Shown here: positions 26,759-34,640 of the stretch, one piece after another
How positions within the stretch are numbered: the first letter of the stretch is position 1
Layout of the letters: every line of letters begins with the position of its first letter
DNA from: Flavobacteriales bacterium UBA7325
Lineage (GTDB): Bacteria; Bacteroidota; Bacteroidia; Flavobacteriales_D; Crocinitomicaceae
Reading direction: 5' to 3'
Assembly: GCA_002471375.1 (NCBI GenBank)
Contig: DKPV01000062.1
Coordinates: 1-53,036 of the forward strand
DNA: 53,036 nucleotides
Notes under the pieces: model-generated
The model's database searches: none
Seen by the model: the letters and a program-made list of their open reading frames with translations, nothing else
Told to the model about the DNA's origin: nothing
Made by a program: the position numbers and the translations under genes

Positions 26759-27391
26759 TTAAATTGTCTGGAAAATAGTATCATTTGATTTACGCACTTT
26801 CGTGCGGTGTTGCGCTTCATCATCTTCATGACGGTAACCAATAGCGAAGACAAGTGTTGCATTTAGGTTTTGACTTGAAAGATCAAGAATCTGATCATAA
26901 GCAACAGAGTCGAAACCTTCCATAGGAGTGGAGTCAATTCTTAGGCTAGCGCATGTGTGCAGAACTTGTCCAAGGGCTATATATGCTTGTTTGCAGTTCC
27001 ATGCGGTCTTCTCATCTAGTTCAAGGGGAGAGATTGTTTGCTTAACGAAGTTGCCGAAACCAGCAGTTTCCTCCAAAGGAATTGATCGGGTAGAGGCAAC
27101 GTTCGACATATATTGGTCTATATCCGCTTCTGTTATGTCGATATAAGAACACAAAACGATTATATGTGAAGCTTCTGTGAGTTGAGGTTGTCCGAAAGAT
27201 GCAACTTTCAGCCGTTCGCGAATTTCAGCTGATTCGATGATCAGAAATTTTAAGGGTTGAAGCCCGTAGGACGTTGCTGTAAGACGCAGTGATTCCTTAA
27301 TTGTATGTAAGTCATCATCCGAAATAGTCTTCGTAGGGTCAAATTTTTTTGTGGCATAGCGCCAATTTAAATCTTCGATTATTGTATTCAT
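26759..27391 (-). CDS. NAD(P)H-dependent nitroreductase family oxidoreductase
   Basis: The 210-residue protein is a flavin (FMN) nitroreductase of the NfsB/DrgA type. It has LNWRYATKKFDPTKTISDDDL at the N-terminus (Arg and Lys that contact FMN phosphate), TATSYGLQPLKFLIIES near residue 37, and FAIGYRHEDDEAQHRTKVRKS at the C-terminus. Family members reduce nitroaromatics, quinones or flavins using NAD(P)H in the cytoplasm. It is the third gene in a minus-strand group, 16 nt after the TPM protein gene, and may simply share the transcript. Confidence 0.92.
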   Translation of the reverse strand: MNTIIEDLNWRYATKKFDPTKTISDDDLHTIKESLRLTATSYGLQPLKFLIIESAEIRERLKVASFGQPQLTEASHIIVLCSYIDITEADIDQYMSNVASTRSIPLEETAGFGNFVKQTISPLELDEKTAWNCKQAYIALGQVLHTCASLRIDSTPMEGFDSVAYDQILDLSSQNLNATLVFAIGYRHEDDEAQHRTKVRKSNDTIFQTI

Positions 27392-27406
27392 TCTTGTCAG
27401 TTATTT

Positions 27407-28720
27407 TTACCAGCCTGATGTCGCGCCGCCGCCGCTAGATGATCCGCCACCCCAGGAACTTCCTCCACCTCCAGAGTAACCACCTGAACGAGAACTTGAC
27501 CAGCCAGATCTACTGCTAGATGTCGTACTCGAACGAACTAGCTTGGCTATGCGATATTTAGTTGTTTTGGAGTGCTTACAGTTAGAGCAGGAGTACTTTC
27601 GTTCTCCTTGACCTGCCGATGAATAGGTAGGCGATTTAAGTGTTTTGTCGTACAGTTTTTTATACGTCTTAAATTTACAGCTAGGGCATTTCGTATATCC
27701 CGAGAACAATTTCTTGTACGGAAGAATTAAAACATCCTCTGATTTCTCGGTTATCCAGACATCATAGTCGATGCTTCTAACCAGTTCTTCTGTAATTTGT
27801 CCTTTAGACAGGAATTTATCTTCTTCCGTTTCGGTTAATTTGTGCATGATTTCTCCGTTCAAATCAGAGAATCGAATCATGTCGCGGTATCTCGTTTTCA
27901 GCTTCTTTGCAAGAATGACAACAAAGATGTGCGTGACTGGGAATATGAGAGCCCAAATCCATAAGGCATGCCATTTAACAATGCTATACTTCGCATATGG
28001 ATCATGTTTAAGCCTTGCATAAATAAGAGCGATGATGAAAATAATGAGACCGACACCATGCCATGCGCTGAGACCGATCAAAAAGCTCCTATTTCTTGCA
28101 GCTCTGCGTTTCTTTTCCTCAGCTTCCCATTCACGACTTAGCTCTTCATAGCTTACATCATAATCCTCCCCTGTGCTCTCTATGATTTTATCTTCGAGCG
28201 CATCGTTAATCGCTTGAGCTCCCATAAGAAGCCCCGTAGAATATTGAAAATTCTTGAAGTAAGGAATCATGTATTGCTGCTGAATAGCATAACATTTGGT
28301 GTCAGGAAGAATAGTGGAAGTTCCTTCTCCAGTTTCAAATCTAATCAGTCGCTGATCCTGAACAAAGAGAACGAGTAAACCATTGTCTGTATCAGTATTT
28401 CCGATACCCCATTCTGCGAATAGGTCCACTGCAAAATCCTCTATAACATTGTTGCCAATTGAATTTACTGCTACAAATGCTACTTGAAAAGAGTGGTTTA
28501 TTTCTAAATCTGTCAGTATTTTATTAATTGCTAATTCATCCTCGGAAGAAATTATGTAGTCTGGATTTGAAACATAATCTCTAGTCGATTCAGATGAATC
28601 ATTTGACGAATTTTTTGTTGAACTCGACGATTTAGGATCCGGTATTTGTCGAACATCCGTAAACTGTCCAAAGGAGCAGGTAGAAACAAGAATAGCTAAT
28701 AAAGCGATTATTCTTACCAT
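27407..28720 (-). CDS. TPM-domain membrane protein with zinc-ribbon and Gly/Ser-rich tail
   Basis: The 437-residue protein has a signal peptide (ending CSFGQ) and a Ser/Asp-rich linker. A TPM domain spans residues about 50-185 (SSEDELAINKILTDLE, FAVDLFAEWGIGNTDTDNGL, QDQRLIRFETGEG). Two membrane segments follow near 210-265, and then a cytoplasmic part with two CxxC pairs (CPSCKFK and CSNCKHS), a likely zinc ribbon. The tail from about residue 405 is almost only Gly, Ser and Trp (GGGGSSWGGGSSSGGG). TPM proteins (YgcG/Psb32/TLP18.3 group) are linked to membrane-protein quality control, and some are acid phosphatases. The gene starts 2 nt after the LemA-like gene, a partnership often seen for TPM and LemA proteins. 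Confidence 0.85.
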   Translation of the reverse strand: MVRIIALLAILVSTCSFGQFTDVRQIPDPKSSSSTKNSSNDSSESTRDYVSNPDYIISSEDELAINKILTDLEINHSFQVAFVAVNSIGNNVIEDFAVDLFAEWGIGNTDTDNGLLVLFVQDQRLIRFETGEGTSTILPDTKCYAIQQQYMIPYFKNFQYSTGLLMGAQAINDALEDKIIESTGEDYDVSYEELSREWEAEEKKRRAARNRSFLIGLSAWHGVGLIIFIIALIYARLKHDPYAKYSIVKWHALWIWALIFPVTHIFVVILAKKLKTRYRDMIRFSDLNGEIMHKLTETEEDKFLSKGQITEELVRSIDYDVWITEKSEDVLILPYKKLFSGYTKCPSCKFKTYKKLYDKTLKSPTYSSAGQGERKYSCSNCKHSKTTKYRIAKLVRSSTTSSSRSGWSSSRSGGYSGGGGSSWGGGSSSGGGATSGW

Positions 28721-28722
28721 CC

Positions 28723-29661
28723 TTATCGTTGAGTTATTGGTTTGTGAGTACCTGGGTTGTCTGCCTGCTCAACAGAATTATTGTAAAGTGCTAGAGCCTC
28801 TACATATCGTTTTTTAGCAACATTGATTCTGTTATCAGCTCCTTCTAGAGTGATCCTTGTGGTGTTGTCAATTCGTACCTCCGATTTGACTTCAGATAAA
28901 ACGAGTCGATACTCCTGTTCAGATTTTTTGATGTCATCGAAATCATAATCTGTAATTGCAGATGAGAATTCTTTCTTAAGTGATCGATTATCTATTCTAC
29001 CAACGAGTTCAAGGGCACGTTCATTTCTTGTTTCGATGGCCTGAATATACGATGCTTCTAATTTTTTTGCGTTACCCTGGAGTCTCTTAAAATCAAGATT
29101 CTCATAAACTGCAGCTTGCACTTCTTGCGAAGGGGTATTGTTTCCTGTGCAAGTATAAAGAAGTACGAATATTAGAATAATACCTCCTGCTATAAGCGCA
29201 ATTGTTTTAATCAGCTTACCAGAATATTTACCTTCCTTCCGAATTTGCTCGATAGCTGATAGTACATTCAATGCTATAGAGTCCAACGGATCATTTTTTA
29301 GTTCCATTCTAGCATATTGTTCTGCTTTGTAGAACAACTCGTCATCTTGATCAACTATTCCTAGTTTGTAATATGATTGAGCTAGAATTGCATTTCCGTC
29401 CTTTATATATGGATTTATAGCGGTGGCTTCTTCTGCGCTTACTATTGCATCTGTGTAATTTTCAACCTTCAAATGTCGGAGGCCAGTCGTAAGAGATACT
29501 TCTGCCTTTTGCATAAGTTCAAGCCATTCCGATTCTGATACGCCCATTGATTCTGCTAACTCCTTTAATTCGGAAAAAGTTAAAGGGCGCTCGCTATCAT
29601 TTGTCTGGCTTGATACAACCTGTTTTAGGTGTTCTCTAAATCGTTCTTCAGAAAATGACAT
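28723..29661 (-). CDS. TPR protein with one membrane span and a LemA-like C-terminal domain
   Basis: The 312-residue protein has no signal peptide. Residues about 50-145 form TPR-like helices (VENYTDAIVSAEEATAINPY, ILAQSYYKLGIV). A single membrane span follows (about 150-170, LIKTIALIAGGIILIFVLLY). The rest is a helical domain whose ASYIQAIETRNERALELVGR and RINVAKKRYVEALALYNNSV resemble the two conserved stretches of LemA. LemA membership is my inference from these stretches and from the TPM gene that follows at 2 nt. Standard LemA proteins are N-terminally anchored and about 180-200 residues, so a TPR-containing cytoplasmic extension is unusual. The start is the ATG at 29661. Confidence 0.7.
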   Translation of the reverse strand: MSFSEERFREHLKQVVSSQTNDSERPLTFSELKELAESMGVSESEWLELMQKAEVSLTTGLRHLKVENYTDAIVSAEEATAINPYIKDGNAILAQSYYKLGIVDQDDELFYKAEQYARMELKNDPLDSIALNVLSAIEQIRKEGKYSGKLIKTIALIAGGIILIFVLLYTCTGNNTPSQEVQAAVYENLDFKRLQGNAKKLEASYIQAIETRNERALELVGRIDNRSLKKEFSSAITDYDFDDIKKSEQEYRLVLSEVKSEVRIDNTTRITLEGADNRINVAKKRYVEALALYNNSVEQADNPGTHKPITQR

Positions 29662-29858
29662 AAATAATTCGACGTGTTAATTTTCAGATCTTCAGCTAAT
29701 ATACTCAAGTTTTTAACTCGAATTCTAGAATTTTCCGATAAATGATCGTCTTGGATCTCAGTCGTGCACTAGTGTTCGTAAAAGTCAATATTTATTTTTC
29801 AACGAAGTCCATATTTTTTCGTGAATAACTTAAAAAAAAATGAAGAAATCGAAGAAGG

Positions 29859-29866
29859 TAACTTTG
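29859..29866 (+). promoter_or_regulatory. Candidate -7 element for the small CxxC protein gene
   Basis: TAACTTTG matches TAnnTTTG and lies 33 nt upstream of the ATG at 29899. No TTG is found at the usual distance upstream. The element falls inside the longer alternative frame starting at a GTG (29821), which argues for the shorter start. Confidence 0.4.
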
Positions 29867-29898
29867 TAAATTGTAGACGAATCTTAAACTTATACGAC

Positions 29899-30078
29899 AT
29901 GGAAACTGCAACAACGACAACTGATTTAGCACAAGAGATTGAGGGACTAAAAGCCCAATTAACGGGTGATATGTTTCAAGACATGGAGTTGAAAGACAAG
30001 ATTCACAATTTAGAAATGCAATTAAAAGGAGTTAAGCCAACCGACAGTCATTTCGACTGTGTTGGTTGCGGAGCTTAA
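29899..30078 (+). CDS. Small helical protein ending in a CxxC motif
   Basis: The protein is about 59 residues from ATG 29899 (METATTTTDLAQEIEGLKAQ). It has two predicted amphipathic helices (LAQEIEGLKAQL and DMELKDKIHNLEMQLKG) followed by the tail SHFDCVGCGA, which ends in a CxxC pair. A longer frame from GTG 29821 is possible, but it would add a poorly protein-like stretch that overlaps the candidate promoter. I believe similar tiny proteins occur in other Flavobacteriia, but I cannot check. The C-terminal cysteines could bind metal or take part in redox chemistry. The gene stands alone between divergent and convergent neighbours. Confidence 0.7.
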   Translation: METATTTTDLAQEIEGLKAQLTGDMFQDMELKDKIHNLEMQLKGVKPTDSHFDCVGCGA

Positions 30079-30088
30079 TTCTGCCCTG

Positions 30089-30511
30089 CTACAAATTCTC
30101 AGGTAATACCCCTAAACTATCTAATTCCTTCGGACTAATTGCTGGAGGAAATATGTTGTTTTCTAATTTATTGAGTACAAATTGAGCTGCGATTTCTGCT
30201 TTCTCTTTTGTTTCAAATCCATAATTTCCCTGAATTGCGGGGATATGCATTTGTTTGATAACCATATTGTTTCCTTGAAACAATTGGTACCCCCATTCAT
30301 TTCCTGAATCATTAAGTACAACATTATAAGTGTATCCGTTGGATGCGGAAGTTGATTTTGTAGTTGAATTTGTTGAATTTGTTGAATCAGTTGGATTCGA
30401 CGATTCTTCGGTATTTGGATCTTGACTTACAATGTCTTCTCCATTATCAACTTCTTCTGAACATGAAAAAAGGAGAAGGCCAACAGCGGCCGTTAGAATT
30501 AGATGTTTCAT
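30089..30511 (-). CDS. DUF4907 domain lipoprotein
   Basis: The 140-residue protein has a lipobox (LLFSCSEE, Cys about 17), a Ser/Thr/Asn-rich linker, and a C-terminal domain that fits DUF4907: WGYQLFQGNNMVIKQMHIPA, QGNYGFETKEKAEIAAQFVL and NNIFPPAISPKELDSLGVLP. The function is unknown. Its start codon overlaps the stop of the third Kelch gene (TAATG), so it is the last gene of that four-gene operon. A role beside the Kelch surface proteins is likely from this coupling. Confidence 0.88.
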   Translation of the reverse strand: MKHLILTAAVGLLLFSCSEEVDNGEDIVSQDPNTEESSNPTDSTNSTNSTTKSTSASNGYTYNVVLNDSGNEWGYQLFQGNNMVIKQMHIPAIQGNYGFETKEKAEIAAQFVLNKLENNIFPPAISPKELDSLGVLPENL

Positions 30512-31713
30512 TACTTAAATATAATCTTACCGGTATAAACAGTTCCAAAATGAGGGTCTGATAGACGAACAAAGTACGTCCCGGAAGCAGCCCCGGTACG
30601 TTTCACATTGAAACCTTCATTCGTTTCCATAATAGACAGGTGGTCATTCATTAATTTTCCAGAAATAGAATAAATGCTGCATTCGAGACCTTCTAAATCA
30701 GTTGCAATTGTACAGTGCTCGACAGCTGGATTTGGATAAACAGTTACGTTCGCCTCAGCGATGAGGTCGTCGATTCCAAGTAAAGGTGAGTATGCGTACA
30801 TGTCATCAAGGAAGATCCCATTGTAGCCAGTTGTAACAAACCCTTGATCAACAAGCGGGAAAGCTATGGCTCCAGCTCTTCCTGGTCCAGGCATATCCGC
30901 TCGCTGAACCCATGTATCTAGGTAGTAATTGTATTCCCATAAATCATTCTGATAGATGGAGTTAATGTCTTCACCTGCACATATGAATGCATTCGGAAAT
31001 AACCCCCAACCGACAGCACCTTTCCTTGCAGTCGCTGGACAGCTTGTTTTCTGAGTCCAGGTATCTGTAGATGGTTCATATTGCCAGAAATCATTTTTCA
31101 TGACACCATCATCACCTGTCCCAACATAAGCTTGTCCGCCCATGGTGAACCCGACAGCTTCTTTTCTTGCAGTTCCTCCAAAGTCATTAAGTTGAGTCCA
31201 AGTATTAGTACCTGGATCATAACTATACATGTCCTTTTTGAATCCAGTAGGAGAGTAGCCAGTACCCACATACCCTAGCGTGTCAATTGCGAATCCAACA
31301 GCTTGTCTTCTAAACCCTCCTGCAAAATCAGCAACTTGTGTCCAAGTTTGGGTAACGAGATCAAACTCCCAAGTATCTTCGAAGAATCCGTTTGTTTGAC
31401 CTTGTCCGCCAACAACAAATGCACTAAATCCAATACTAAATGCTGCTGCTGACCCTCGATTCAATCCAGCGCCATTCGCACCTCCAATGGATAATTCTTG
31501 ATCCCAATCATCTTGAGAGAATAAGTACGAATACATTTTTCTTCTGAACCCATTTTCATCAAGACCTCCAATAATGTATGCTTCTCCATTAAGCATCACC
31601 ATAGAACTTACTGATCGTGGGGCTCCGTTTACAGAATCTTTTTGTGTCCAAGTGTTTTGTCCAAAACTAGACGTAGCTATCAATGCCGCTATTGCAACTA
31701 TAATTCCTTTCAT
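30511..31713 (-). CDS. Kelch-repeat surface protein with T9SS sorting domain (copy 3)
   Basis: The protein is about 400 residues from ATG 31713 (MKGIIVAIAALIATSSFGQ, signal peptide); the open frame extends to a TTG 57 nt upstream but adds a non-signal stretch. The body has about six repeats with the pattern GYVGTG, short spacer, DMYSYDPGTNTWTQ (for example DFWQYEPSTDTWTQKTSCP), as in Kelch beta-propellers. The tail NVTVYPNPAVEHCTIAT, SISGKLMND and TYFVRL is a T9SS sorting domain. It follows copy 2 by 1 nt and overlaps the DUF4907 gene. Probably a six-bladed, surface-bound propeller; ligand unknown. Confidence 0.88.
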   Translation of the reverse strand: MKGIIVAIAALIATSSFGQNTWTQKDSVNGAPRSVSSMVMLNGEAYIIGGLDENGFRRKMYSYLFSQDDWDQELSIGGANGAGLNRGSAAAFSIGFSAFVVGGQGQTNGFFEDTWEFDLVTQTWTQVADFAGGFRRQAVGFAIDTLGYVGTGYSPTGFKKDMYSYDPGTNTWTQLNDFGGTARKEAVGFTMGGQAYVGTGDDGVMKNDFWQYEPSTDTWTQKTSCPATARKGAVGWGLFPNAFICAGEDINSIYQNDLWEYNYYLDTWVQRADMPGPGRAGAIAFPLVDQGFVTTGYNGIFLDDMYAYSPLLGIDDLIAEANVTVYPNPAVEHCTIATDLEGLECSIYSISGKLMNDHLSIMETNEGFNVKRTGAASGTYFVRLSDPHFGTVYTGKIIFK

Positions 31714-31714
31714 A

Positions 31715-32929
31715 CTATTGGATAATAATGTTTTGTTGTGCGACGATTGAACCGCCATTTTGTTTTGCAACTAAAATGTAATTCCCTGAATGAAATTCTC
31801 TAATATCAATTTGCTTAACGCTTTCTCCTTCAAATAATTTTTGTCCTGTCATTGAGAACAACTGAATTGTTTGAAATCGCTGTGCTTCGTACTTTAAGTT
31901 AATGAAGTCGCTTGATGGATTAGGATAAACTGCCACGCTAATTTCATAATCATTCACACCAAGAACTGTATTTGGAGTGTATTCATACATGCTCGCTTTC
32001 TTACCTGAGTATCCTTTACCAGTGCCGACATAAGCTTTACCGTTTACAGCAAATGCGATAGCATTTTTTCGATTACTACCTCCGTAGTCAGCTTTGACAG
32101 ACCAACTGTCATTGTACGGGTTGTACTGCCATAAATCTCCAAGTAAACCTCCATTTCCTCCAAGACAAACATATCCTCTGTCTCCTAGCGTAAATGTAGA
32201 GAGTGCAGATCGTTCACTCGCCGGGAAATCAAGTTTTTGAGTCCATTGATTCGTTGCAGGGTCATACTCCCAAATATCTCTTCTATAAATATCCTGATCC
32301 GTTCCGAATCCGAAATATCCTTTTTGTGCGGCAGCAAAACTATTGAGTTGGTAACGCACTCCTCCTGGGAAGTTAGGTAATTGTGCCCATGAATCAGTCG
32401 CAGGATCATATTCCCAAAATTCAGCTACATAATTGTTTGGACCTCTCTTCCCACCACAGATATAACCTTTAGCGCCAATTGAAACTCCTGTTGCAAAGTA
32501 GATTCCACTACCCGTAGCTCCGGGAAAACTAGCTTTAGTTGTCCATGAGTTAAGGGCAGGATCATACTGCCAAAAGTCATCCAAAGTATTTGCTCCAAAT
32601 TCAGTAGCTGTTGGCGTATTCATTCCCGTACCAACATATCCAAAACCATTAATAGCGAACGCAATCGCGTTTCTACGTTGTGATCCTGGTAAAGTGGCTA
32701 CTTGCGTCCACGTATCCATGATAGGATCGTATTGCCAGAAATCTTTAAGTACTGTTTCTGAAGTGTCGACCCCAGTTCCAACATAGCCATAATCTCCAAT
32801 TGTGAAGGCTACGGCGCGCTCTCTTTTAAGTCCTCCGAAATCAGCTTTCTTGGTCCAGAAATTTTCCGTTTGTGCATAAGCTCCATTTAGAACGTATACC
32901 GCAATCGCGAGTTGTAAAAGTAGTTTCAT
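31715..32929 (-). CDS. Kelch-repeat surface protein with T9SS sorting domain (copy 2)
   Basis: The 404-residue protein has a signal peptide (ending NGAYAQ) and six clear blades, each with RxxAxAFxIxxxGYVGTG then DFWQYDPxxxxWTQ (blades begin near residues 24, 75, 130, 185, 235 and 280). The tail ISVAVYPNPSSDFINL, FSMTGQKLFEG and NYILVAKQNG is a T9SS sorting domain. It sits 39 nt after copy 1 and 1 nt before copy 3. Blade similarity within and between the three genes suggests tandem duplication. No catalytic residues of galactose oxidase are obvious. Confidence 0.9.
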   Translation of the reverse strand: MKLLLQLAIAVYVLNGAYAQTENFWTKKADFGGLKRERAVAFTIGDYGYVGTGVDTSETVLKDFWQYDPIMDTWTQVATLPGSQRRNAIAFAINGFGYVGTGMNTPTATEFGANTLDDFWQYDPALNSWTTKASFPGATGSGIYFATGVSIGAKGYICGGKRGPNNYVAEFWEYDPATDSWAQLPNFPGGVRYQLNSFAAAQKGYFGFGTDQDIYRRDIWEYDPATNQWTQKLDFPASERSALSTFTLGDRGYVCLGGNGGLLGDLWQYNPYNDSWSVKADYGGSNRKNAIAFAVNGKAYVGTGKGYSGKKASMYEYTPNTVLGVNDYEISVAVYPNPSSDFINLKYEAQRFQTIQLFSMTGQKLFEGESVKQIDIREFHSGNYILVAKQNGGSIVAQQNIIIQ

Positions 32930-32968
32930 AATTAATTCAGTGTGATTAGTTCGTAGAATATCAAATGT

Positions 32969-34183
32969 CTAGTTAACGATCAAAGTACCGCTTTTCACGA
33001 TCTTCTTATGATATATTATCGAATAAATGTAGCTTCCACTATCCCAAGATGAAGTATTGATCATATCTAACTCAGCCAACGAGGTTTCGTAAACAACTTG
33101 ACCTGTTATTGAAGTTATTATAAGACTCATTTCATTTGTTGGAACATTCTTATTCCATTCAATATTGAATTGAACAAACTCTGTCGTAGGATTTGGAAAA
33201 GCTAGAATGTTCAGATCATCAATGTTTCGTTCGATGAGTGATACTGTCTGATCAAATCGCCAGAAATCTTTAAAGTTTGTACCATTGGTTCCTAGTCCAA
33301 CGTATGCATAGCTACCAAGTGTAGTAGCCGATAGGTATCTTCTGGCGTTTCCGGCGAAATCCGCTAATTGAACCCAGTTTCCGGTTGTAGGATCAAACTC
33401 CCAAACGTCTTTATAGTTCGTTCCGCTCGAATAATTATCTCCAGTTAAAATATAGCCTCTTCCACCTACTGCAAACCCACTTGCTTCTTGACGATTGGTG
33501 GGTCCAACGTTATTCATCATTTGCCATGAATCGGTTGCAGGATCATAGCGTTGAAAATCATTGGTCGAACCAAAGTTTGTATTGCCCGTTCCGACGTAAC
33601 CATAATTATCAATTGCAAATGCTGCCGATGAAGTTCTCCCGTTAGTAATTGACGCTATTTGCAGCCAGGTTTCACTCACAGGGTCAAATCTATAGAACTC
33701 AGAAGATTTTCCTGAATTTGTCTCTCCCGTTCCAACATATCCGTAGTTTCCTACAACAAATGAGACAGCTCCACGACATCCAACTCCAGGATAATCTGTT
33801 ATTTGAGTCCAGCTATTTGATGCTGCTTGGTATTTGAAGAAATCTTTTACCAAAGCATTCCCACCAGGGGAAATTCGACCAGTGCCTACATAGGCAATAT
33901 CATTGATCGTGAAACCAGTTGCGTGATAATTGATGCCACCGGCATAGTCAGCCTTTTGCGTCCAAGCTCCGCTTGCAGGATCGTACTCCCACCAATCGTC
34001 AAATAGAATGTTAGTTCCTCCTCCGTTGTAGTGTCCGAGCCCTGTGTAGATTCGATTTCCGATTGCGAGCATCACGGTTCTATGTCGAGCTTCGCCACCA
34101 AAATCTGATCTTTGGTCCCACGCACCGAACGAAAGTGCATACTGCCCGGCTAGGCATATTGAAATGATAAGTAGTAACCTCAT
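32969..34183 (-). CDS. Kelch-repeat surface protein with T9SS sorting domain (copy 1)
   Basis: The 404-residue protein has a signal peptide (MRLLLIISICLAGQYALSFG) and six Kelch-like blades with GYVGTGxTNxGxxxxFxxYDPxxxxW cores. The C-terminal NILAFPNPTTEFVQFNI and VYETSLAELD region is a T9SS sorting domain (FPNP in place of YPNP). It is first in the operon 34183-30089 and resembles copies 2 and 3 throughout. It is predicted to be exported by Sec, passed through T9SS and anchored on the cell surface. Ligand or partner unknown. Confidence 0.9.
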   Translation of the reverse strand: MRLLLIISICLAGQYALSFGAWDQRSDFGGEARHRTVMLAIGNRIYTGLGHYNGGGTNILFDDWWEYDPASGAWTQKADYAGGINYHATGFTINDIAYVGTGRISPGGNALVKDFFKYQAASNSWTQITDYPGVGCRGAVSFVVGNYGYVGTGETNSGKSSEFYRFDPVSETWLQIASITNGRTSSAAFAIDNYGYVGTGNTNFGSTNDFQRYDPATDSWQMMNNVGPTNRQEASGFAVGGRGYILTGDNYSSGTNYKDVWEFDPTTGNWVQLADFAGNARRYLSATTLGSYAYVGLGTNGTNFKDFWRFDQTVSLIERNIDDLNILAFPNPTTEFVQFNIEWNKNVPTNEMSLIITSITGQVVYETSLAELDMINTSSWDSGSYIYSIIYHKKIVKSGTLIVN

Positions 34184-34184
34184 G

Positions 34185-34415
34185 TTAATTGAAACTTAGT
34201 TTTTGAACAGAGCTTGAAACATTCGAAATTCGAGAGAATTGAAAGAACTCACTACTGATCCTGATGATTAGACGACCAATTCTTCCATTTAGTTGGATAT
34301 CTCCAGTCGAAATTGTTGATTTATTCTTCAATGAAACCTCGTTCTTTCTACTCTCTACAAATTGGGAGAGAGAAAGCGGCGCATTACGAGCAATTAAGAG
34401 AAATAGTTTATTCAT
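34185..34415 (-). CDS. Possible small leader ORF upstream of the Kelch operon
   Basis: This is a 76-codon frame with an ATG start and a hydrophobic first stretch (MNKLFLLIARNAPLSLSQ). It ends 1 nt before the first Kelch start codon, a spacing typical of a translated upstream gene. The rest is Ser- and Ile-rich, with no motif I recognise. It could be a real small protein, a leader peptide, or a chance frame. I keep it at low confidence because nothing but position and length supports it. Confidence 0.3.
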   Translation of the reverse strand: MNKLFLLIARNAPLSLSQFVESRKNEVSLKNKSTISTGDIQLNGRIGRLIIRISSEFFQFSRISNVSSSVQKLSFN

Positions 34416-34428
34416 GTGTAGGCTTCAT

Positions 34429-34461
34429 CTTGTCCGACGATACATGTCGGTAAACGACAAG
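34429..34461. promoter_or_regulatory. Nested inverted repeat upstream of the Kelch operon
   Basis: Two nested inverted repeats, CTTGTC(34429)/GACAAG(34456) outside and CCGAC(34434)/GTCGG(34446) inside with a 7-nt loop, could form a bulged hairpin or a regulator-binding palindrome just upstream of the small frame at 34415. There is no T-tract, so it is not an intrinsic terminator. Confidence 0.4.
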
Positions 34462-34640
34462 ATAATCATTTAAATTAACCTAGGCTTAACTTCTAATCAA
34501 CATTAGCTGCTTTAGGCTGTCCGATTTCACACTAATGTTCTTCAACTCTTAGGATCCTAAATTTCGAGATTACTTCTCCCAATTCTTAAAAATCTTCTTA
34601 GTGGTTCCTTTTTCCGCAGAAGAAAATGAATCGTTCAGAT
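34462..34640. other. Intergenic region with no gene seen
   Basis: Together with the doubtful ORF at 34185-34415 and the nested inverted repeat at 34429-34461, this makes a 457-nt stretch without a confident gene between the Kelch operon and the DUF4159 gene. I see no tRNA, no hairpin with a T-tract and no clear promoter pair in this part. Confidence 0.4.

Noticed and set aside
27407..27500. Gly/Ser-codon repeat that might be taken as a DNA repeat element
   Set aside because: It is the low-complexity coding tail of the TPM protein and has no copies elsewhere in the window.
30511..34183. Repeated sequence blocks that could suggest a CRISPR array or tandem repeat locus
   Set aside because: The repeats are coding Kelch blades of about 50 residues with diverged DNA sequence, without constant short repeats or spacers.
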